Shown: positions 41,257 through 51,996 of the stretch, one piece after another
How positions within the stretch are numbered: position 1 is the stretch's first letter
Layout: each line of letters starts with the position of its first letter
Program-made: the position numbers and the translations under genes
The notes under the pieces: generated by a model
Seen by the model: the letters and a program-made list of their open reading frames with translations, nothing else
Told to the model about the DNA's origin: nothing
The model's database searches: none
Origin: Latrodectus hesperus
Lineage: Eukaryota; Arthropoda; Arachnida; Araneae; Theridiidae
Direction: 5' to 3'
Assembly (NCBI GenBank): GCA_037975125.1
Contig: CM075858.1
Location: 71,266,542-71,330,541, forward strand
DNA: 64,000 bases

Positions 41257-41872
41257 CATAGTTCATTAAAGATAATTTCTAAACTACCAAATTTATTTTG
41301 AGGTATTTTTTAAAATTACATTTTATATTGGTATAGCTTATTTAAGATCTCATTTGGGGATAAATATTGCATACATTGGACAAAATTCAGTTATTTCCTA
41401 TTAAAACAAATATAAGAGAAATTTATTTTAAGAAATCGTAATTGTGTGTGTGAATTATGTAATTTTTATGAAGATATTTCTTTTAACTTATTATTTTTTT
41501 ATTAAAATTTAGTTTTTTTACACATTTTAAGATAATCAACACTTAGCGACTCATGTATATTATTACTATTATTTTACTTAAAGTACTAAAAGAAGAATGT
41601 ATACGAATCTTAAGGGTAAATATTTAATAAAACGCAATAATTAAAGTATGTCATTTATTAATAATTAGGTAGGGTTGTTATTGAAACTGGAAGATTTAAT
41701 AATAAGAAAACCAAGAAAGAACCTTTAAAGCAAATTTATAAATCTTATTTGTAAAATGCAAAGATATTTTATTTAAAAAAACCCACAAACATAAATAAAG
41801 TTTATAAATTTGCTATTTTTTATATAGCAAATTTATATTATTTATTTTTAAAATGTCGTCGAAAAGACTCAC

Positions 41873-42187
41873 ATGCTTCCCCTGCCGAATACCGGCCGCA
41901 GAGTACCGTCAGAGGGTACTGGAGTACTTTGCAGACTGATCGCTCTTCGGTACACTCGAATCCGTGACTTCTCTGTCAAGGGAAGCTGGATCGAACTCGA
42001 TCGGAATGGAGGTGGTATAATGGTCTGGGGTGGCAGGTCTGTTGTTGTGGCGCCTGTGCTGGCTGGAATGGATGGAGCAGTCGTGTGATCAGAAGGGGGA
42101 AGGCCCTGCACCTCGATTAGCCGGTTGAGCAACTGAATGAGACCCTGCATCTCGGTGCTAATTCTGTTGTCCAATCCTTCGATTTGT
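41873..42187 (-). CDS. Coding exon carrying the coiled coil, KCNH/ERG-like
   Basis: This 315-nt exon has the best acceptor of the set (gatttctcttgtttcag) and a consensus donor (gtgagt) after AGC AT. AA plus A restores Lys at the junction, giving KQIEGLDNRISTEM followed by QGLIQLLNRLIEVQGLPP. The heptad spacing and the R-[LI]-S-x-[DE]-M-x-x-[VL]-[LI]-Q-L-L pattern are the main reason for proposing an ERG-type (KCNH2/6/7, seizure) channel, whose distal C-terminus carries a similar short coil. After the coil come a Thr/Pro-rich linker, PPPFRSSSIQLPL, a basic RIRVYRRAISL, and SDGTLRPVFGRGS. The exon is symmetrical. Gene assignment is strong; family assignment is moderate. Confidence 0.88.
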
Positions 42188-42399
42188 CTGAAACAAGAGA
42201 AATCCTCGCTTAGGTGCAATGAATTTGATATAGACGCTGGAGATGAATTTAACAAACAACCTTGTCATTTCAGGATCGGCATGAAAAAAAATCAACCTGT
42301 TTATTCAATAACCGGAAATTACAACACATAAATTTGTGAATGACAAAATGGATCAGATGAGTTTTATGAAAAAGTGAGAATAATTATATATTAAACTTT

Positions 42400-44240
42400 T
42401 TATAGTACTTAAAATAGTTCGGGCTCTTTGCCATACATTATAATAAAATTTTGAACATAACATTAAAAATTTGCAACAAATCTTGAAAAAATTATCATTA
42501 TTATTAAGTTAATATAAAAATTAAACTATCAAAGTGAAGTATATCTATTAAATTACAGGTGTTATTGAATATTTAGATTTCAAAAATTTTATGAGAATAA
42601 AAAAACACAAAATTATTTTACAATACTGTTTTTATTATTTACTTTATAATTTATGCTATAAATAACAACAAAAAACCAGAAAAATAATTTTTATATTTAC
42701 ATTACTTCAAATAGTGAAAATCATGTAAACTCATATAATAAAAATCATTAAAACTACTATTTGATGATCATTAAATTTTTTATGACTACAGAAATGAATT
42801 TATGCAAATAAAAATTTTCAAAAATTATATATAACTACAATTTATTATAAACTATCATAATACAGTGAATTTTTTTGTTGTAAATCATGGAAAATTCAAT
42901 AAATGAATTTTAGAAACATGATTTAAAAATCAGCAGTAAATTAAAATTAGTTAAAGGAATTATTAAAAAAAATATAGCATGGTTAGTGAATGTCTAAATG
43001 GATCACTCGAACTGTATAATTAATTAGTAATCATTGTAAGTTATTATAATATTATAAATAGGGCAAGTTCTTGGCAACTGTTATAATAGAGTTTAGAAAA
43101 TGATTTTAAAAAATGAAAGCTTTCTGAAATTATACTTTGTTTTCATTTAATAACAAGAGTCATTTATAATTCAAAAGCTTTGAAAATATCCACAAAATTT
43201 AAATGAATATAAAACATGAAATGTTATGAAAACATATTCTTTTAAAATAATATTTTTTATAATTGTTAATTTATGAGTATAGATGACAACAAAAATGAAT
43301 TATATTCCTTAAGATTTCTCAAATAAACATTATATTTTAAGAAAACTAGGTATTTATTGCGATATTTTTTAATTTTTTATGAATTTATTTTAAAAGATAT
43401 TATAATATTAAAATAGTATGAGTTTTTTGCATAAATATGATAATAAAATTTAGAGGATAACTTTAAAATCGGAATTAAATTTCAAAAATACTATCATTTA
43501 AAATCTAGCTGAAAACTTAAACTATAGAAATGAATTGTAGACCGTTACAGTACTAATAAAAGTGAGTCAATAAAATAAAGATTACAATAAAATTTAGAGA
43601 GATAATTTTGAAATATGTGTAATGAATTAGAAATTCAATATTTTGTTAATCACATTTAAAAAATAACAAAAATTTTGATTACCTAAAATTATTATGATAC
43701 TTTAATTTATAAGAAAAACTAAGCTGGTCCCACGATACTAATATTTTGTTCGTAATTTTTTTCAGCAAAAAGTTATTAAATTTATTCCAATATTAAAAAT
43801 GGTTTGAAATTTTTCGTATGTATCATAATAAAATTTTGTAAATGTTTTTAAACAAACACAACAAAATTTGAAATGTATCCTCATTTACCAGCAGAAAAAT
43901 TAAATTGTGAATGAATAATTGGAAATTATGCAAATTAGTTTATGAATAACTAGACAGAATTCACAAATTTCACATGAAAAAGCAAAAGTTTAATAACTAT
44001 TGTAAACTATTATAATAGTAATAGTACAGAGAATTGTTGAGTAACTGAGAAACGCGTATTATAATGAACATTTGGAGATAATGTATTTATAGATACATAA
44101 TTTTAAAACCTTTAAGCGTTTTACTATTAAATTATATTTATCTACAATAGTTAAAGAAAATTATGAAAATTTATGAATAACTATAAACATCTTACAAGTT
44201 TCTTATGTAAGCTCTTAAAAAACTTTAATTATTCAAAACT
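42400..44240. repeat. Degenerate repeat family upstream of exon 41873-42187
   Basis: A string close to tttgcataNatNataataaaatttN-gaNataacNttNaaa recurs near 42.43, 43.08, 43.43, 43.58 and 43.81 kb, followed by similar atcattta/aattaaact text. The spacing is irregular, so this may be a worn tandem array or scattered copies. Confidence 0.4.
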
Positions 44241-44315
44241 CATAATATTAAATATAGAATGTGTGTTTTTGCTACGCACATCAAAATGAAATTTTTAAAA
44301 TAATTTAACATTTAC

Positions 44316-44413
44316 TTTTATCAATATCGAGGAAGAAGCAGTTGCATTATTTTAAGAGTTCGAAGTTGAACTCTTAAAATAATGCAACTGCTTCTTCCTC
44401 GATATTGATAAAA
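44316..44413. repeat. Perfect 46-bp inverted repeat with 6-nt loop
   Basis: The arm at 44316-44361 is the exact reverse complement of 44368-44413; the 6-nt loop is gaagtt. The arm includes atcgaggaagaagcagttgc and is not simple sequence. RNA from either strand would fold into a mismatch-free 46-bp stem. A stem this exact in diverged intron sequence implies a recent origin, selection or an assembly fold-back. Confidence 0.9.
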
Positions 44414-45059
44414 ATAAAAAAAATAAAAAAAATATTTGATTGAAATAAAATAAAAAATACATTTGTGTAAAACTGTAGGATGATTTTTTTTGAATTATTC
44501 GACATTATTTCACGAGTTACTTCAAATTTTAGCAGTTACAATAAAAGTATCGAATCTACTGATAGCTTCAAACCGAAAAAATTATAAGCTAGTACACAAC
44601 GATCATTATAGAAATTTAACCTTATATTTAGTAAACTGTTAAATATTATCAGATGATCTATAGTAATAATAGACTATTATTAATAAATTTTAAAACTTCA
44701 GTACAATTAACATTATATTAAAAAAATTATCTGAAATATATGAAAAACAATAAAATATAATAAACAATAGCTATTAAACTTTTGCTTGGATAAATGCTTA
44801 TCAATATATGTTTGTAAAATATAATTCAACTCTATAAGTGTCTCAAAGTCATTTATATTTATTATATGAAGGAAAAATTATTTAAAAAATGATTGATTCA
44901 TATGAGATAAATAATTCTATTTTTAGATTATATTTTAAATTTTTTTAGTACGCATATGTACATGTATGCAATTTGTTCTAAATTTTTTTATTTAAACGCT
45001 AAAAACAACATAAATCTGCCAGTGAATATTTCTTAAATAATATCTTTTGAAATATACAA

Positions 45060-45440
45060 CATTGAAGAACCAAAGCATTATGATGATGGCTGAAATTTGA
45101 CATTGAGCCCATTTAGATATTGTAGGTGATACGTTATCCAGTTGGAAGGATAGGTATTGTATTCCAAAAAGTGTGAAATATCATTATATTGATTACATGT
45201 ACGCTTCATAGAAAAAGCTGATGATTTAAGCGTTCTTTGTCAGAAGGTAGGTTGTGATGATCAGTCGACTCAAAACGAACATCTCCGAAATTGCATGGTT
45301 CATCAGTTTTTCGCTGTCTTTGGGAGTACCTATGCCAAGTGGACAAACGACGGAGAAAGGAATACTAGGTGAGTGATGTTGGACGGCTACATTAACGTCA
45401 CAGTATGTCAGAGGCTCCACTTTATTGGCTGCAGACAGTT
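45060..45440 (+). pseudogene. Tc1-like transposon 5' remnant (plus-strand copy)
   Basis: The plus strand near 45270-45360 encodes, with a frameshift, NISEIAWFISFS and then YAKWTNDGE. This fits the N-terminal helix-turn-helix of Tc1-like transposases (ISEIA..FSR..V...Y.KW). The non-coding lead from about 45060 (ttgacattga, gtgaaatatcatt) matches an inverted copy at 45.87-46.3 kb. No catalytic DDE region is present, so it cannot be functional. Confidence 0.5.
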
Positions 45441-45467
45441 TCTCATTCGATGAACGAATACAATGTG

Positions 45468-45857
45468 CTGCTGTGCCATTGGTAGCCGAGAGGTTAGAGT
45501 ATCAGCCTTCCGGGAGGGCTGGGTTTGATTCCCAATGCCGCCAATGACGTACCGAGTCCATGCGATATACGTGATCGTTAAAACTGCGAAATCAAAAGTG
45601 CTGCCTTCGGTCGTTGAGCAGTTACCATGTGTGTAATGGTCTGGAAAAAATTTCCCTTCTAGATCAAAGTCAAAATTGAAGGAGTGGATCCTGTGGTGTT
45701 GCCATTTATCGGAGGAGTCTTAGAGCAAAGTCGTACTTTCACCTTCGTGGTGCTCTGGTTAAATGAAAAAAGCACCTTTCTGATTTAATTTCGCATAGCC
45801 GTCGGCTAGCGAGCTTGACTTGTTTAAGTGTCATAAGTAACACCAACATACAATGTG
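45468..45857 (+). mobile_element. tRNA-derived SINE, family A, copy 2
   Basis: It has a tRNA-like head with A box gtagccgagaggttag (near 45482) and B box gggtttgattccc (near 45520), followed by a body of about 300 bp that closely matches copies at 31.6 and 51.3-52.0 kb (gcagttaccat, catttatcggaggagt, ggctagcgagctt). The string atacaatgtg occurs at both edges (458-467 and 848-857), either a target duplication or SINE tail sequence. It sits between two convergent Tc1-like fragments. Confidence 0.8.
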
Positions 45858-45869
45858 ATTCAAATAGAC

Positions 45870-46305
45870 GTGTTTCAAAGCTCCCGAGTCAATGGTGCGT
45901 GTCATTGTTTATCATTGATCTCATAACAATGATGGCAGTTACCGATATCCTGTATCGTTAATGATGTGTGGACATCACTCACTGTTCTGTATGAACTTGC
46001 CTCACCATCATTCATCCACTTGGTAAAGATTCTCACAAAAACAGTACGCGAACATGCGATTAAACATGCAGTTTCCGAGATATTCATTTTGTGTATTTGG
46101 GGTATCATTATCAAAATATTTCTTCTATCGAAGTCGCTTAGATCACATAAAGCCCTTTACATAAAGTACCCAACTAACCACAGGAATGATGTTTCACGCT
46201 CTTCAGAATAAATAATGTATCATTCCTACTGAATCTCATGATCCATCTAGGTGGTTTCAATGTCAAACTGTGGAGATGATTTAATTTTGGATCTTCAATG
46301 CATGG
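45870..46305 (-). pseudogene. Tc1-like transposon 5' remnant (minus-strand copy)
   Basis: Minus strand 46102-45990 encodes KMNISETACLIACSRTVFV and then IFTKWMNDGEASS, the same HTH region as the copy at 45.06 kb but facing it. The shared lead includes ttgacattga and gtgaaacatcatt. It stops before any DDE domain. Its outer end lies about 45 bp from the donor of exon 46352-46576. Confidence 0.5.
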
Positions 46306-46351
46306 CATCCTCCTGCTTAAGGACTCGTGAATTCTAAGGATAAGATCTTAC

Positions 46352-46576
46352 TTGGCTAGATCGTCGATCCGGACATCGATTTTGGAAAGCTCATCTGAAG
46401 CAGGATCACAGAGAGGTTGTTCCGGACTCAAATCATCGCCGGGGGTGTGGGCGTTGCTCGAGCTGCAGGAAAGTGGAATGGTCATCGAAGAGGAAGTGGA
46501 CTTCAGACCGCTGGTGGTAGTCTGTGGGGCTGAGCTGGTCAACGTCATTCGGCCGAGTTGGCTGGATTTGGATAAT
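46352..46576 (-). CDS. Coding exon with Ser/Thr-rich linker and start of coiled coil
   Basis: The exon is 225 nt if the acceptor is ctaattcaag; a second in-phase AG 15 nt further in would give 210 nt. It ends GCC AA before donor gtaaga. It takes one base to complete AT|A (Ile) and leaves two. The peptide runs LSKSSQLGRM, a long Ser/Thr-rich stretch, HTPGDDLSPEQPLCDPASDE, and ends LSKIDVRIDDLA. That last part has heptad-spaced I and L residues and begins a coiled coil completed by the next exon. A Tc1-like remnant ends about 45 bp past its donor. Confidence 0.85.
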
Positions 46577-49220
46577 CTTGAATTAGATAACATTGCAATA
46601 AGTGCTTGCGTTACATCAAAGTTAAAATCAGTTACAAATACAGTTATAAAAGAAAACAAGACATCATTTAATTTGACTGGTTAAAAAGTTGATTTGCAAT
46701 GGAAGACTGACACCATATTTTTCTTATTCAGGATTTTACTAGAGAAGAATAAACTATTTATTTGTTAATAATAAATTTATTAAGTTAGTGAAGATGAAAA
46801 TCAAAATTTCTTTTTTTGTAAGATGCCTATTCTTTAAAAAATTAAGAAAACTTTATTTTCTGAAAAATATATTCATGTGTCAAATAAATATAAATATTAA
46901 ATAAAAACATAATTTATTTTCCATTTAATTAGTTAAGTAAACTTAATCCTATCCTCCGATAAGTTTTAATTTGCGTTAATTAGATGTATGATATATAAAT
47001 TCAAAATAATTGAGTAAAGAAGATATGAAGTTATTTAAAATTGATATTTTAAATAATAATATATAAACATTTGCTGACTATATTAGCAGCATTTCAATAT
47101 GATAAAATTATTATAAGAAGATTTAATCACTTTACTTAACCTTTAGCTCAGTGAAACAGTTTATAAATATAATTTATAATTTACAAATAAAAATTAATTT
47201 TGTCAAACATTATTTATTAAATTTGGTTAGAATTTATTTTTTCAAATCATTGCTTCTATATAGTTTTATACTTAATTTTAATTAAACTAAACTCAACATA
47301 ATTAAAATTATTTTAAAATCTATTAAGGGCTTAAATAAATTTTTTAAATATAGTTAAGTATATATTTTCTGTTTAACTTAATTTTATCATAAATTTATAA
47401 ATGCTTCGAAATTTGAATTGTTATTTAAGATTCTATTTTTAAGTGTCTGTAATTTTTTAATAATTGGTACGTGGAATGTTTCCTTGGGCAGCTGAATGAT
47501 AGGTATATTGGCCATAACTTCGGCATTTCGAGGGCTCGAATACAATTGGGTTGGAAATTTGCATTGGTTCGAAATGCATATTAGATTGTAGGACTTTGTC
47601 TAATTAGTTTTTGTGAGTAAGAAAAAATTGTAGAGAGAGAGAGAACCAAACCAAACGTATTTTTGAACAGATTTAATCAAGAATAAAAAGCATTTCCTAT
47701 AAACAAAACTCTTACATTGCGACAATTGATTGACATGCTTCACATCCAATAGGAGAATTTCATTGAAAGACTCCTCCCATCAAATTCTATTACACTATGC
47801 CAAAAATGAATATAAGCCCTGATTTGTTGTCCTATGAAGAGGAGGGTATCAGTTTAGGTGTTGACAGCTTCGATTAATATCTTTCACATAATTGTTATGA
47901 GACAAAAAAAACTTGAAAATTATGAAAAAATACAAAAGAAATTCACGTTTTAATAGTCATAACATAATAGACACAAATTCTTAACATATTAATAGCATTA
48001 AAAATAAGAAAAATATAGAAGAACAAAACACCAAAGAAAAAAAAATTAAAATAACATTAGTCAAAATTATCACAGCATAACATAAACAATGCAATTGGAA
48101 TGAGATTTATTATATTGTGTTTGTTTGAAGAAAAGATCCTGAAATCTAACAAGAGGCTCAATGTAGTGAATACAGATATTCATAACGTTGTCACCACATA
48201 AAAAATGCGATTGATATTCATGGAATATAAACTAACTGTCATTTTACATAAAATGCATTACCAAGGATTTATAAAGCTTTTAACCTGTTATTTTAAGTGA
48301 GAGCTCTAAGCAAACGTTTTAAGGAGCATATTATATTCTATGATATCGCTCTGCGATCGCTATAGTGGGATCGTTATTTATTTGCGATTTACTTAAATGA
48401 TAATATATCAATAATAAGAAATTTAATATATTAATTATTAAATATTTAAAAAGAATCAAATATTTAAAAATACATTAAATATTTAAAAAGAATAAAATGT
48501 GAAAAGAACGAAATAATTCTTTTTGAATTAATGTTAGCTAAAATTCTCTTTAATGGTTATCTTCTATTTTAATTTCACTGCTTATAAATAATTTTAGTAA
48601 GATAGTTTTCCTATTTTTTTGTAGGATGGCAGCATCTGATTGGAAAAAGAATGCTGTTTTCGTGTGCGAAAGATGGTGGATTCGACTCCTAATTCTGTCA
48701 AATATTTTCATGGTAAGTGGATCTATGAGTGCTAAGAGATCCATTGGATCCAATGTTCCCCTCTAACTTGTAGAAGAGAGAGTGTGAGACTTTAGGTATA
48801 TCTATTTTATTATTTGGCATTGAATAAAAACAATAAAGTGGTTAGCTATCTTCAGTAATTTCAGAAGTCATAGGTAGGCAGACAGACATATAACGTAATA
48901 ATTTAACCATTAATTATAGTTTTGACCATGAATAAATTCTTTGAAATGTTTTGAATACAGAACATTTGAGTTTCAAGGTAGGAAATGAATGCAAGAACTT
49001 GTAACCAGGAGGTAATAGGATCTGTTCCTGTCCCAGCCAAAGATCTGCAATATTCAGTCATAGTGTGGCATGGACAGAAGTGTGCCAGTTTAAGTTCAGA
49101 TTTATGTCACTCGACCATAGTTCAAAATTACAAGGTAACTGACAACGTTCAACGGCATATTGGTGTGCAGAAATAGTCCGTCGGAAATGCATTGCAAACA
49201 ATGGAAGATACTCCACTTAC
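46577..49220 (-). other. About 2.6-kb intron of the KCNH-like gene
   Basis: It lies between donor gtaagt at 49220 and acceptor attcaag at 46577. Mostly AT-rich. 47.47-47.6 and 48.6-48.75 kb are locally less AT-rich and contain weak tRNA B-box-like strings (ggctcgaatac, ggattcgactcc), so they may be old SINE scraps, but I cannot delimit them. Confidence 0.65.
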
Positions 49221-49419
49221 ATTGATCTGGGTTTATCGGGTGAGACGTCTTCTCCTTTGTCGATGTCGTCGTCGTCGTCAACATCACCCTCAGCGGCCAC
49301 CTCTTCGTCGTCGAGGAGGGGATGCGAGGTGGATGCCCCACTGGGACCCTCGATAGAGCTCACAAGAAAGGCCATCTTGCGGGAGGTGTGGGAGTTCGTC
49401 GAACTGCCCACTGCAACTG
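49221..49419 (-). CDS. Coding exon with acidic run, KCNH-like gene
   Basis: This 199-nt exon follows a strong acceptor (cttttgtcttacag) and ends before a consensus donor, gtaagt. It takes two bases to finish the codon begun upstream and leaves two (AT). The peptide has a Ser/Thr-rich start (SSTNSHTSRK), a short hydrophobic MAFLVSS, then a strongly acidic block (LLDDEEVAAEG, DVDDDDDIDKGEDV) and DKPRS. No catalytic motif is visible. An acidic low-complexity linker is common in long channel tails, but it could belong to many regulatory proteins. The acceptor is followed at once by CAG, so two acceptors three bases apart are possible. Confidence 0.87.
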
Positions 49420-49439
49420 CTGTAAGACAAAAGCAACTC

Positions 49440-51250
49440 ATGAGTTCATCTGAAAAATATTCTTCACCTTTTTCTCGATATATTTCGTTTTTAATAAATT
49501 TCCCGATTCTGAGATTCATTTTGTGCTTGTTTTTGTAACATACAGATGAGAAAGATTTCTGCTAAAAAGAATTTTATGATTACATATCACCAAGCATCAA
49601 AAGAAGGCCAAATGCAGCAAAAGGTAATTTTTCTTCCATTACCAAATAAATTCGAAATATAGGCTGATATTGGCTACGAAACTTTACTATAATAAAATAC
49701 GAATAATTTATACATAATGTTTATAATTATATGTAACATTTATATTATATATAATAACACTTATAATTTTCGCCATTTTTTTATTTTTAAATTTATGTTT
49801 CATGTATCAAAGTTTATTTTGTGATATTTATTATCATTATTTGTGTCTCACGTATGTCAGTCACTCAAAATAAAAACGAAAAATAAAAAAAAGTAAAAAT
49901 ATTATTCGTATTATTTTCAATATAGTTATAATTGTATTTAAATGTTTAGAAAGAGCATATTTATACCCAAATTTATTGGTGATACCTATGTCGATATCAA
50001 TGTGGCTGAGAAAAAACGCCAAAAGCCCCCATCATGACCGTTGTGCTTACTTTTACCAAGATTTTAACGTTTGATACAAATATTTCACAAGAGTAAAATT
50101 TAACGTGCAAAGTATGTGTGATAAGTACCCAGTAATAATGAGTTTTAGTAGTTTCACTTAAAATGTTTTTGCTATATTCTTAAGGTTTATTGTTCTCCGA
50201 TAATATTCCGAATTCTAATGTATATTTGTTAGGGTTACTCAGCAATGAGAAAGATTTTAATAGCAAATAATATCATGTAAATCAAATTTAAAATATCAAG
50301 TATGTAATCAGAACCTAGCTAAGAAAATTTTAAATAATTTACTTGAAGGCTTTATGAAAATGTATTATTTTCAATAAAATTCTTATTCCTCATACTTAAT
50401 ATATGTTAATTTGAGTATGTAGAAAATTATATTTCAATCACGAACATTAAGTTTTATAAGAGTGAAATATAAGGTGTAAAGTATTTCCTAAATACTCAGA
50501 TATATAAAAATTTCTTGATAACTTTATCAAATAGTGTTCATTGCCATGTTCTATAAATGTTTTATCTTTAAACACTTTAAATAAAATTCTGGATTCCTAT
50601 ATAGCCAATTATTTTTTATATTACGAACAAATAAAAAAACTCTACTGATAAACAATATTATTTTAGGAGAGTCAAAGTTAGATATCGAAGTATTTGAATG
50701 GAGTACCCACCTAAGAAAGAGTCTCAATTAGTTAATGAAAAATAGTTTTAGCTGTGCTTATGTAACTGTTGCATTTAATAAAACTCTGGATCTCATAGCT
50801 AATTTATATTTGTTGTAAAATCGTGAGAGAATGATCAAAATTAAAAATATTATTTTATGAGCGTCAAATATAGTACAAAGTATCTTATAAATTTTAGATA
50901 AAAAATTTGCAAGAAATACATTAACAAGTTTTTCTTACCTTGTTTTCGATAACTTTTAATAAACTTCGAAATTCTCATACCAAATTTATATTTTTTTTAT
51001 GAAAAAATAAGAGAAAGTTTAGTAAGAAACACTATTATTTTACGAGAATCACAACTTTAACGTGCATATTATGTGATAAATATTCAGTCATGAAATTAAA
51101 TTCATAATAAGTCCATCAGAATTGTTCTCCGCTTTTAATGAAATTATAGATTCTCATTTTTAATTCACATTTGCTTGTATGACATACAAATAGATTTCAA
51201 TATGAAGAAACTTAATATTTCTTTAGAATTAAATTTACATTTTTTGATAT
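49440..51250. repeat. Degenerate tandem array with units of roughly 200 bp
   Basis: Copies share, in order, a ttctccgataa/tttcgataactttt block, ttaataaa-ttc-gattctcat, aatttatatttgttgta, gagaaa, attattttangagtcaa, and acgtgcaaagtatgtgataa-tactcagtaat. They are seen near 49.47, 50.0-50.2, 50.35-50.5, 50.57-50.75, 50.77-50.9, 50.95-51.1 and 51.12 kb. The first lies directly against exon 49221-49419 on its acceptor side. Confidence 0.6.
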
Positions 51251-51304
51251 AAAATAATATCTAGTTATTATTTCGAAATTTGCTCGAAAAATATTGTTAT
51301 GTTA

Positions 51305-51650
51305 TTTATGACACTTGGTCAAGCTAAGCTTTCTAGCCGAGAGCTATTCAAAAATCAGAAGGTTGCGCCTTTCGTTTGAGCAGAGCACTACGATGGTGAA
51401 AGATACGTTTTTGCTCTAAGACTCCTCCGACAGACGGCATCACCAAACGATCCACTCATTCAATTTGTCTTTGATCTGTAGGGGAAGAAGTATTCTCCAG
51501 ATCATTACACCCATGGTAACTGCTCAACCACAGGACTTTCGATTCCACGAATTTAATGAGCATGTATATAGCACGTACTCGGAATCGAACCCAGCCATTC
51601 CGGAAGACCGATACCTTAACCACTATGTTATCACGGCCTACCACATTGTA
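51305..51650 (-). mobile_element. tRNA-derived SINE, family A, copy 3 (minus strand)
   Basis: On the minus strand the head reads gataacatagtggttaagg (A box) and gctgggttcgattccgag (B box), followed by the family body. It directly follows copy 4 in the same orientation, with only the tail text gatgaacgaatacaatgtg between them. Confidence 0.8.
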
Positions 51651-51996
51651 TTCGTTCATCAACTGAGAAACTATCTACTAGCCGAAGACTATGCAAAATT
51701 AAGTCAAAAGGACGCGTCTTTCCTTTGATTGGAGCCCCACGAAGGTGAAGTACGGATTTTCTCTAAGCTCCTCCGATAGATGTCACCACCAGAGGATCCA
51801 CCAGAGTTTTGACATTTATCTGGAGGGGGAGGAAATTTTCTCCAGACCCACATGGTAATTGCTCAACGACCGACCACCTGACTTTCGATTCCCCACATTT
51901 AACGTGCACGTATATCGCATTTATTCGGTGGGTCTTTTGGCGGCATTGGAAATCGGATGTAAAACTGATGCCTCAACCACTAGACTATCACGGCCC
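51651..51996 (-). mobile_element. tRNA-derived SINE, family A, copy 4 (minus strand)
   Basis: The minus strand starts gggccgtgatagtctagtgg and carries the family body, including aattaccatgtggg and the ctatcggaggagctta segment. The B-box area is diverged. It is head-to-tail with copy 3, so the pair forms a dimer. Confidence 0.78.

Larger units (their letters stand above)
42188..46351 (-). other. About 4.2-kb intron of the KCNH-like gene
   Basis: It lies between donor gtaaga at 46351 and acceptor tgtttcag at 42188. Contents are a degenerate repeated sequence family across 42.4-44.2 kb, a perfect 46-bp hairpin at 44316-44413, and a convergent pair of Tc1-like remnants with a SINE between them at 45.06-46.3 kb. 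44.42-45.05 kb shows nothing beyond AT-rich sequence. Confidence 0.7.
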
